Positions 1-8,680 of a DNA stretch of 64,000 nt are shown here, in pieces. This DNA comes from Rhizophagus irregularis (taxonomy: Eukaryota > Glomeromycota > Glomeromycetes > Glomerales > Glomeraceae), in the NCBI RefSeq assembly GCF_026210795.1, contig NC_089435.1, forward strand, positions 3,782,001 through 3,846,000, written 5' to 3'. Below the pieces are notes generated by a model that searched no databases, had not been told where the DNA came from, and saw only the letters and a list, made by a program, of their open reading frames with translations. The translations under genes were made by a program, and so were the position numbers. Every line of letters starts with the position of its first letter. The stretch's first letter is position 1.

Positions 1-851
1 TATTCTATATAATAATGTACTATAATATTAAAATTAGAAAATAAAGTTCCTTTTTTAATATTAGGACAATTAGAAAACCTAAAAAAGTTTTTTTCAAATT
101 GGATTTAAGATTTTAAGTAATGCATATGGTTTTAATCAGAATTATAAATAAAACAAAAATATACAAAAATTTAATAAAATAAGTAAACTAGAAAACTGAA
201 AAATTATAAATATTAAACAAATATTAATAAAATTAAACCAGTAGTATTATTCTCATAACTAGTCTCTTTTTCTGAAAAATCCACTTGAATAGGATTTACA
301 AATATATATATAGGGGTCAGGTGATGAAAAAAATTTTTATTATGAATCGTATGCATTTTTTCAGGACTGGAATTATGATAATGTCAGCTGGTTACTATAA
401 TAGAAAATAAAATTCTGACTGGCATTATCAAAAATTATCTAAAAAAGAAAAGATTTCATGATTTTTTTAGTTCAAAATACTCAAACTCAAACCTAACCCT
501 TATATATATATTTTTGAGTTCTACTTAAATATTAAAGTTAAAATCAGCAAAGAAAAATGTCATATTGTTATCATTATTATTTTATAAAGAATTCATTTAT
601 TAAGTCTTGAAAACTTATTAATTATAAAGAAAAAAAGTATAAAGAATTTTTAGATATATGGAACTTATTTTTTTTTTTTATAAAAAATTCTTTTAAAAAA
701 AAATAAAAAAAAATTTCCATGTTTATTTGTTGTTAAAAAAGTAATGAATTATAAATGATAAATCATATGATTATTATATTATATAATCAAATAAATCAAT
801 AAATAACAATTTAACATATATTATGTGTAAATTTAACAATAAATAAATTTA
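1..851. other. AT-rich non-coding stretch
   Basis: Only A/T-rich sequence with homopolymer runs and short microsatellite-like patches. I see no open frame, RNA gene or clear repeat structure. Confidence 0.6.
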
Positions 852-860
852 CATTTTACT

Positions 861-1060
861 TCACGTGATTTTTGAATTTTGGCCAGAATTAAGTGATCTA
901 CATAGAAATTTCCATTTTTTGAATCTTGTGTAATACATTTCTCCATTTTTGATAAGAATAAACCTGCCTTTTTTGTATTGTATAACGTTACTCATTTGGC
1001 CAAAAGGAAATTTCTATGTCAATTACTTAATTCCGGCCAAATTTTAAAAAAATCACGTGA
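861..1060. mobile_element. Short palindromic MITE-like element with TCACGTGAT ends
   Basis: The left end (861-914) begins TCACGTGATTTTTGAATTTT and continues into GGCCAGAATTAAGTGA. The right end (1006-1060) is its imperfect reverse complement, ending AATCACGTGA. The arms are about 54 bp around a loop of about 90 bp with no coding capacity. I could not define a target-site duplication, so the superfamily is open. It lies about 370 bp upstream of the Uma2-type gene. Confidence 0.7.
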
Positions 1061-1211
1061 TAAATGACAAATATCGCTTATCATTTACTGGTTTTGTGGG
1101 CGCAGTTTTTTGTGTCATGGGGGGTGACAAATAAATTAATGTCCCTTGTTCCTTATATGGTGAAGATTGACACAAACCGCGTCCACAACTTGCGTGCTCC
1201 GAAATGACATA

Positions 1212-1232
1212 ATGACATATCTGATATGTCAT
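1212..1232. repeat. Short perfect palindrome
   Basis: ATGACATAT and ATATGTCAT face each other across a 3-base centre, about 200 bp upstream of the start at 1431. It could be a dimeric protein-binding site or simple chance in AT-rich DNA; nothing in the sequence decides this. Confidence 0.3.
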
Positions 1233-1430
1233 GTCACTAAAGCCATTTGTGTCATTTCATATCACTTTACATCACTGGATTATGGTTTATAAAATTTATT
1301 TTTGCGATAAAAAAAAAATGGCATATTACTTGTGACTTATATTTATCTTGTGACTCATATTTATTTAGACTACTGATTAATTTTTAATCACCAAAATTTA
1401 TACTTCTATACATACTTTTACGTTGTCAAA

Positions 1431-2283
1431 ATGTCTGAATTCACTTATGAAGAACTCGCTCCTCATTACCAACTGGACAGGAATAGTCTTGAAATAACGC
1501 GTGTTGACTGTGTCCCTGTTACTTTAGAAGATTTCAAAGAAATTACAAAAAAACTTCCTCCTTCTCATAATTTGGAATTAGCTGCCAACAAAATTACTGT
1601 AAAAATGCCCGTTAGCGCTCTAACTGGTATGCTATTTTTGTTAGAATTTCAACAAACGTTTCTTTTCCGTGTTTTAATCATGATAAAAAAATAGGTCAAA
1701 GAGAAGCTTATCTTATAGGACGAATCACCATATGGTGTGAAAACAATCCTTTACTTGTTGGATTAGTCGGAAGTAGTAACGTATATTACAATTTACCTCT
1801 TCCAAATCCCACTGTTCGTAGTCCGGATGCTTCCGTGGTTCTTGCCGCGAGGTTCTTTTCTAATTATATAAATGGTTTACATGTTTGTATATTTTTATAT
1901 TTTTTTAACTTTTTTTTTATTGCAGGTGGGGCGCACTAACCCGTAACGAACAAGAGGAGGCGTTTCCGTCAGTCACTCCAAATTTCATTGCAGAAGTACG
2001 ATCAGTGAATGATTCTTGGCAATTTTGTCACGATAAAATGTTAGTTTACATGGATGCTGGAGTAGACGTAAGTGATTAATAATTGTTTATTTGTTATTAT
2101 TCTGCTATTGCTATTAATTATTATGATTATTAGGAAGGAATTTTGATTGATCCAATCGATCGTACTTTGACGTGCTATCGAATTAGTAGAAATAATATAG
2201 TCTGGGGGACTCGAAATAATCCACGTTCTTTTACGTCAAGAATTCTTAATGGATTCGTTTTAAACTTGAATAATATTATATAA
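1431..2283 (+). CDS. Uma2-type (DUF820) PD-(D/E)XK endonuclease-like protein, four exons
   Basis: Exons 1431-1626, 1695-1851, 1926-2067 and 2134-2283 join in frame to 214 residues; all introns are GT-AG and 66-74 bp. The fold family is recognised from the order of motifs: an N-terminal LELAANKITVKMP strand (about 48-60), RSPDASVVLAARW (107-119), TPNFIAEVRS (135-144), HDKMLVYMDAGV (153-164) and ILIDP (168-172). These match the Uma2 scaffold of PD-(D/E)LVVEV, K..Y..GV and WLIDP, known mainly from cyanobacteria and some Glomeromycotina. Residue 137 is Asn where the family normally has the metal-binding Asp, so nuclease activity may be lost; Glu141 and Lys155 are present. The start is the first ATG of the frame. 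If splicing of intron 1 fails, a stop follows after 87 codons. Substrate and biological role are unknown. Confidence is high for a real gene and good for the family. Confidence 0.8.
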
Positions 2284-2354
2284 TCTTAATTTCAACATCT
2301 AATGTCTTCAACTCTTCATGGCCATATCAGGCTTATGTATTTTTTTAGCTTATG

Positions 2355-3241
2355 TACACCCACCTGCCAAAAGTATCCAGACACTTCTAAAAAATGACCA
2401 TTAAATCACATTATTTCGACATCCAGTGATCAGAATTTAATGATTTATGATTCATTGGATTCGTCTAATTGAGACGCATCTAACCGCAGTATTTTCAAGT
2501 CTGTAAGTTCAATAGACCAGAAGTTATCGTTGAATGTCTAAAAACAGTAAAATGCAAATAACTTTTGATCCATCAATCCTAGAGACATGAAAATAATAGA
2601 TACAATGTACCTTAACAAGACAAATCTAATGAGTTATATTTCATCTTACTAGGTTTAATAGGGAAGAAAACGTTATGAAATTTGTATTTGCTAAATTTTT
2701 AAAGACGAAAAATAAATTACTTCATAAAGTTAAATCACATTATTTCAATAACCAGTGATCAGAATTTAATTATTTATGATTCAATGAATTCATATTATCA
2801 AGATGCATCAAATTACAGTATTTTTCTGTCTCTAAATTTGATGGATCAGATGTTATTCTCAACAGTAAAATGCAAATAATTCATTTTTCATCTTTAAAAA
2901 TTTAGCAAATACAAATTTCATAACGTTTTCTTCCCTATTAAACCTAGTAAGATGAAATATAACTCATTAGATTTGTCTTGTTAAGGTACATTGTATCTAT
3001 TATTTTCATGTCTCTAGGATTGATGGATCAAAAGTTATTTGCATTTTACTGTTTTTAGACATTCAACGATAACTTCTGGTCTATTGAACTTACAGACTTG
3101 AAAATACTGCGGTTAGATGCGTCTCAATTAGACGAATCCAATGAATCATAAATCATTAAATTCTGATCACTGAATGTCGAAATAATGTGATTTAATGGTC
3201 ATTTTTTAGAAGTGCCTGGATACTTTTGGCAGGTGGGTGTA
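2355..3241. mobile_element. Palindromic (foldback) element with Tc1/mariner-like ends, no transposase
   Basis: Both ends read TA then CACCCACCTGCCAAAAGTAT (left 2355 onward, right reverse complement to 3241), consistent with a TA target duplication and the CCAAAAGTATCCAGAC type of end common in Tc1/mariner elements. The two arms (about 2355-2718 and 2878-3241) are near-perfect reverse complements of more than 350 bp. The centre (about 2722-2875) is itself a diverged partial copy of the outer arm sequence. No open frame of useful length is present, so it must have been moved in trans. It starts about 70 bp after the stop of the Uma2-type gene. Confidence 0.85.
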
Positions 3242-5230
3242 AATGTGTAAATGCTGTGTGAACTTAATGAATAAATAAAATTGTTTAATACAATTAATTT
3301 ACATCAATTTCGAAATTTTTATGTGGTTTTTAATGCAATTACTGTTGCGCATAATTTTCATGATGATATTATTTTTGCTTATAGAGATAAAGGTTAAATC
3401 CCATCTTCCTGCTTATTCCCGAAGAATACTGTAAAAAATTCACGCACTTTTTGCCAAGAAAAAATTTTTATTACAGTAATAAAAAAAAAATAAAAATTTC
3501 ATCCGGATTCCGTGTCAAGCCGGATATTTTTCATCCAGCGGATGAATCCGGATTGATCCGGATACGGGTCGAAGCACTATGTAATATAAATATTTGACGA
3601 TCCGTCAAAAAATTAATGAGGTTTTTAAACTGTTAAGTTAAAATTCTGAGCTTTGGATTTTATATCTTATCACACCATCACAGAATAATTGATTCTTCTG
3701 ATTTTTAAGGATTAGCCAGTATTTTTGACTTCGTCAATAAACTCCTTTCACGTTGAAACAGTTATTGTCATACCTTGTTCTTTATTTTGATAGTAGATTC
3801 CTCAATAAAGACATTATTAGCTTTATTTCCATGCTGATGAACTTTCAAAAGAGAAACTAAATTATTTTTGATTCCTATTTTTTTTGTTGCTTTTGTTACA
3901 TTTTCGTTTTATGCACTAATTCGTTTTATATCTTTCTTTTTATGTAAGTGGAACATGAAAAAGAAGATTGTTATAACTTAGGAAATGGACTTTAAAGATA
4001 ATATGAAAGGTAAATGAGTTACTTGTTTGTCATCTCCTTTAAGAAACGTTACTAAAATATTTTTGATGTTAAATGTTTTATAAATTCATTTTTCATGTTT
4101 CATTGATTAAAAAAAATGATTTTTTTAGACTACCAAAATCCGAATATTTAATTCTCATAGCTCTATTTTTAAATAATTTATAACAGAATATGATATTAAA
4201 ATGACGTTAATGATTTAAAAAAATACTTGACTTATCCGAAATTGATTTTCCAAAAATTATTCAAACAATTCTCAAGATAGTGGTGAAACCCTTTAAATAA
4301 TTACATTGCAAAAAACAGAAAAACTGCTGTCTTGTATTCCTCAAATTTTTCGTAAACGTGTTTTAATATTCCGTTCTTAATTGTTTTTCAATGAAAAGAT
4401 ATACTTCTTTCTGATACAATTCTGACACCCTTTTTATACGTTTTCTTTTCTTATCTCGATAATCAAAATATCAATCTTTTACTAACACGAACTGCTTCTT
4501 TCCTTATATTTTCACCATTTATACCATTCTCCCAATATCTTATATGTTACTAATTCTAATTGATCTATAATTTCATAATATTTTTTATTTCCCCATTTTC
4601 TTTCATCAATTTCTGTTTAATCTTTCATTATTACATCTATTCCTCCTGTAGCCCTTTTTCTATCTAATTCTTCCTTATCAAAAATATTCGTTCTTTTACC
4701 TATAATTTTTCTTGGGTCTAAAAATTCTTCTACATTATACTTCTTTTCTTTTTTCTTAATATGTTCTTTCTTAATTACCATTTTTCAATATTTATTTTCC
4801 TTAATTTTCTAAAAAAATACACATATATCCTTTAATTTTCAAATTCTTATTCTATATATATTTGAGTAATCTGCATCAGCTAATAAAAACCTATTCATAA
4901 AAAAAGAAGTTAATACTGCTTCAAAAGAAAGGAATTAAAACACACCACCCCACTCATAAAAACTTATGTCATAAAACATCGCTGAAAAAGTTTAGGCCAA
5001 ATCTTAAAAATGGTATAGTCAGTACCATTCCAAAAGAAAGCACTTACCCAACCCACCCACTCAAAAAAAAAACTTACATCAAAAAAGTCCACTTGAGGAA
5101 AAAATCCGGACCGAATCCTAAAAAAAAGAGAAAAAAGGGCGGTTAGGATCAAAGGTAAAAAAAACTCTTGCCCTGCCAATATTAATTTCTCCATAAATAA
5201 TAAAAAAAATTTTTTTATTTAAGTTCGGAG
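3242..5230. other. Non-coding, AT-rich
   Basis: No gene seen. At 3500-3564 there is a small cluster of ATCCGGAT-type palindromes. The 76-codon open stretch on the minus strand at 4964-5194 has low-complexity composition and no initiation context; I do not call it. Confidence 0.5.
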
Positions 5231-5415
5231 AGGTTGCACGAGTTTTTTTTTTATTATTATTATTATTTCATAGAGAGGAGTATAAACCAATGACAAAAAC
5301 ATAATAGAAGCTAACAACTACAAGTAGCGAAAGACTAATCTATTAGGGGTGCTGTGGTTATTAATCCCACATAACAGAACCTCACCCTCCGAGCGGCACT
5401 AAGGTTGCACGAGTT
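5231..5415 (-). mobile_element. 5'-truncated retroposon (LINE 3' end or SINE) with 14-bp target duplication
   Basis: The 14-mer AGGTTGCACGAGTT occurs at 5231-5244 and again at 5402-5415. Read on the minus strand, the enclosed roughly 157 bp starts TAGTGCCGCTCGGAGGGTGA and ends in repeated AAT triplets followed by a run of A directly against the second duplicate. A unique body, an A-rich tail and flanking direct repeats are the signature of target-primed reverse transcription. No coding sequence remains. Whether it is a SINE or the 3' end of a LINE cannot be told from one copy. Confidence 0.75.
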
Positions 5416-5545
5416 GATACTAAAAATCTAATTATCTAAAAAAGTATCGACTCATGTGATTAAAATAACACATGACCGAAATTTATTTTTAGCTTATCAG
5501 GGATTTCGTGTAGCACCTAAGCGACTGTTCCTCTTACTATAAAAA

Positions 5546-6028
5546 ATGGATAGGTTATTTCAGAAGTTATTTTTGTCAAAGCTTCAAACATCAAGGGAGT
5601 TAGATGAAGACAGGTGAGTAGGCATTGCACTAGTTTGTATTGAAGTTTGCTCAGTATTGACTTATGTGATTTCAGTCTTCCATTTCCGATTGCCTCAGGC
5701 ATATTCCTGGAAAAATACAATTCTTTCATCAAAAGTAAAGAAATAAGTGGATATAAGTTTGATTATAGAAATGGACTGTATATATAGTTGAAATGTGTTT
5801 GCCTGAACACGAAGTAGTAATTGAAATTATTGGGATGCATTTCGTAAGTTCTTAGTTTACATAATCTATCACCTCTTATTGTGTTCTAATATTTTTCATA
5901 TCCTTTCCAAAGTTTATGTCATGCCAGATGGAACTTGTAGAGGAACAGATCTTGCTATTGGTCCTCATCCCAATTTTGTTCCAAATCCTCCTGTTCTACA
6001 CCCTGGTCCTCCGCCTAGCAATATAAAG
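5546..6028 (+). pseudogene. Broken relative of the Uma2-like gene at 55.6 kb (N-terminal half)
   Basis: A first exon (5546-5613) ends in a consensus donor GTGAGT, and a second begins at 5676 after ATTTCAG. The second encodes SGYKFDYRNGLYI, then after a 2-base shift inside a TATATATA run it continues IVEMCLPEHEVVIEIIGMHF. A third block, from about 5895, encodes GTDLAIGPHPNFVPNPPVLH and PGPPPSN. The YKFD..G..(V/I)E...EH order also occurs at 55742-55830, so both belong to one family. The second junction is also out of frame, so at least two lesions separate it from a working gene. No 3' half is visible. Function unknown; the family resembles Uma2-type proteins of Glomeromycotina. Confidence 0.5.
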
Positions 6029-7277
6029 GTACTTTTGATTTGTCATGTATTTTGTGATATCCTAAATACTATTATCGTTTAGCTAAATAGGATCATGCAG
6101 ATTTTCATAGACCGATATTTTTATTAGCCATAGCAATAACACATTATTGATATAATAAAGTGGAGTAAAAAAATGGCGTAAATGAATATTTTGTAGAGAA
6201 AAGTTTAAATAAAGCTTATATAAAAATGAAATTTATAGAAAACTTATTTATAATGTTATTAATTAATACATGATCAAAAACGTCAGAACGATAACACTTT
6301 TATTGGATGTGGGCTATATCAGTCACAGGGCCCTTCAATAACTATTTAATATGGTGAATCATAAAAAAAAATAAAATAGAGTAGTTAGTTGCAAGTAAAC
6401 AATAAAAGTTATTCGTTACCAATTGTAAATTATGAAGAAAACGAGAAATATATTTTATTAGGGTATATTGTAAATCTTACGATACTTTATTTTATGAAAC
6501 CCCCGTGAATTTACACTTTTTCGTTATCAAAATCACGTGAACGTAACGTTTTTCCGAAAAGTATTTTGCTAGAGAACTTTTATATCTTAAAAGACATGTA
6601 TATTACCAGAGGACAGAGGTAATGCTTCGATCTCACCGCGTAAAGACTTTTTTACATACATATGAAAAATAAAATGTTTAACTCGATTTGTTGAAAATTA
6701 CGTTACTTTATTATCAGTTATGTATTCACAGAAATCAAATAATTACACCTGAAATTTGAGACAATTAGCACTAAAAAGAAAATCTGATCAAATTATCAAA
6801 TTACGGTCTATGCGAAACTGATTAACGTAAGTATAGCCATACCTAATTTCCCTTATCTCATTGAAACCGCAAAAAGGGAAAGAAAAATCGGACTAAATCA
6901 ACAGAAAAAAATTTTATCACAAAATGGAACGATGAATGATTGGTCTAGAAACGTAATTTGAATGTGCCTGCTCTGCAGAACAAACATCTATCGTTCATCC
7001 GAGGATTCGAAAAAAAAAATAGATTCTAATCACTTATTCACGACAAAATGCAAATTTTTTTCATTAACAATTGTCGCATATGAAAATCTATGTCTGGATA
7101 AGTATATAAAAAATTTGTATCTTTTATTGATATATATAATTCATGATAACATTGTAGATTATATTAAGTATCACTAATTATAGTTAATTAATGTAAATAA
7201 TTTATTAAATTACGTGCGTATATTAAAAAATTAATTTATCAAATAAATTAAAAAATTCAGCATGCAGCAATAGGATA
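6029..7277. other. Non-coding, AT-rich
   Basis: No gene or clear repeat seen. It carries one AATCACGTGA site (6531-6540). The open stretch at 6962-7177 is low-complexity and not supported. Confidence 0.5.
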
Positions 7278-7868
7278 TTAAGCACCAGGAGGCTTTTTAC
7301 ATTCATCACACCTCTCGGCAATGGGATATGATCTCTCAGCAATGGGATATGACCTTTCGGCAATGGGGTATGACCTCTCGGCAATGGGATATGACCTTTC
7401 AGCAATGGGGTATGACCTCTTCTCGGCAATGGGGTATGATCTCTCAGCAATGGGGTATGACCTTTCAGCAATGGGGTATGACCTTTCGGCAATGGGGTAT
7501 GATCTCTCGGCAATGGGGTATGATCTCTTCTCGGCAATGGGGTATGACCTCTTCTCGGCAATGGGATATGACCTGCCAGCAATAGGATATGAATCAGCAC
7601 CAGGAGGATTTTTACATTCATCACATCTCTCAGCAATGGGATATGACCTCTCGGCAATGGGGTATGATCTCTCGGCAATGGGGTATGATCTCTTCTCGGC
7701 AATGGGGTATGATCTCTCTGCTATAGGATATGACCTGCCAGCAATAGGATATGAATCAACAGCAGGGAGTTTAGGACTTTTACATTCATCACACCTCTCA
7801 GTAATAGGTGCGGCATTTATAACGGAAAGCGCCACTAAAATGGACGCAACAATAAAAATTCGGACCAT
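7278..7868 (-). CDS. Secreted kexin-type repeat peptide precursor (SYPIAE(K)R repeats)
   Basis: A single-exon 196-residue protein. Residues 1-20 form a signal peptide (MVRIFIVASILVALSVINAA). The rest is an array of 19 short peptides, SYPIAER, SYPIAEKR or SYPIAGR, in two blocks of 6 and 13. Three linkers containing CDECK (for example CDECKNPPGAD) precede or follow the blocks; each block opens with the SYPIAGR variant. Four repeats end in EKR, a classical Kex2 dibasic site; the others end in a single Arg. This layout (signal peptide, near-identical short repeats, basic cleavage sites) is that of fungal kexin-processed peptide precursors such as alpha-factor-like pheromones and the KEP class. 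The repeat sequence itself is not one I recognise. Likely product: many copies of a short secreted peptide acting outside the cell. The 21-bp period also opens other frames, which I treat as shadows. Confidence 0.85.
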   Translation of the reverse strand: MVRIFIVASILVALSVINAAPITERCDECKSPKLPAVDSYPIAGRSYPIAERSYPIAEKRSYPIAERSYPIAERSYPIAERCDECKNPPGADSYPIAGRSYPIAEKRSYPIAEKRSYPIAERSYPIAERSYPIAERSYPIAERSYPIAEKRSYPIAERSYPIAERSYPIAERSYPIAERSYPIAERCDECKKPPGA

Positions 7869-7963
7869 AATTTTTATTTTTTTTTAATGAATGTAGTTAT
7901 TAGAGTTTCAAAGTTTTTTTTTTTAATTATTGAAATTTTGATAACTTAGTTTCAGAGGCATTC

Positions 7964-7971
7964 TTTTTATA
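7964..7971 (-). promoter_or_regulatory. TATA-like box upstream of the repeat peptide gene
   Basis: On the minus strand the sequence reads TATAAAAA about 95 bp before the ATG at 7868. It is in a plausible position for a TATA element, but such runs are common in DNA this AT-rich. Confidence 0.35.
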
Positions 7972-8247
7972 AGAAAAAAAAATACATATTTATTATTTCG
8001 CCTGATCTCACTAAAAATGTTTTTATATTTTGACATGAAAATCAAATTAAAAAGAAACCAAAACAGTTTCATATATAATCAATAATATGAAGTTGGTAAT
8101 TGGGGGAAATGGGGGTAAATTAAACAAATTAAACTGTACGGAACGTGATTTCAATTTTTTTTACCAAATTGGGATTTCGGTAAAATAAACATTTCGGTAA
8201 TTAAATGTAAATTGGTGTAGATCCATTAGAAATATAAGAAATAAACT

Positions 8248-8530
8248 TTATTTTCTATGCAATATTTTCTTAAAGTCGTCGAGAGTTTTATACGTAATTT
8301 CTGGTTCGAGATACTCAATGAAATCTGCAATTTCTTTGCAAGACTAGCTTTCATACTATTTATAACTTCGAAATTCTTCTTTGGTTGTATTAAGAAGGTC
8401 ACGATCAACAATTTTCTCATTGCGAAGAATTTTGATATAGAGCTTCAAGGCTTTCTTTCCTAAATAAGTTGTTCCTCTATATCGAAATCCTTAATAGCTT
8501 CTGCCATTGTTCGAGTGGAAATTTCTTCCG
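8248..8530 (-). pseudogene. Fossil of a SAM-like domain protein
   Basis: Read on the minus strand, the last 29 codons encode KEIADFIEYLEPEITYKT followed by LDDFKKILHRK and a stop at 8248-8250. Upstream, the same and neighbouring frames give IKILRNEKIVDRDLLNTT and TMAEAIKDFDIEEQLI, interrupted by TAG stops and frameshifts. The order resembles SAM-like (sterile alpha motif) proteins that are abundant in Rhizophagus, where a leucine-rich helix bundle precedes a conserved LEPEITYKTLDD tail. At least two stops and one frameshift make it non-functional. Confidence 0.5.
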
Positions 8531-8561
8531 TTATTGAGGCGGGACAATGCTTTATTTACAG

Positions 8562-8680
8562 AATGTACGAGACACTTAGCAAATTTTAAAGAACTCGGAA
8601 AGTTCAAAATAAGATAAAATTACAAGCTTTACCGAATACTTCCGAGTTCTTTAAAACTTGTTAAGTGTCCCGTACATTAT
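8562..8680. repeat. Imperfect inverted repeat, arms about 38 bp
   Basis: GAATGTACGAGACACTTAGC at 8562 and the reverse complement TTAAGTGTCCCGTACATT near 8660-8678 extend inward to AAAGAACTCGGA / CCGAGTTCTTT. The loop is about 43 bp. It borders the SAM-like fossil and may be a rearranged pair of copies of the same sequence. Confidence 0.55.

Noticed and set aside
4964-5194. 76-codon minus-strand frame rich in Phe/Leu
   Set aside because: No homology, splice or promoter support; A-rich DNA on the other strand explains it.
7321-7887. 188-codon plus-strand frame with MGYDLSA repeats
   Set aside because: Exact antisense of the peptide precursor. The 21-bp period keeps the frame open; the signal peptide exists only on the minus strand.
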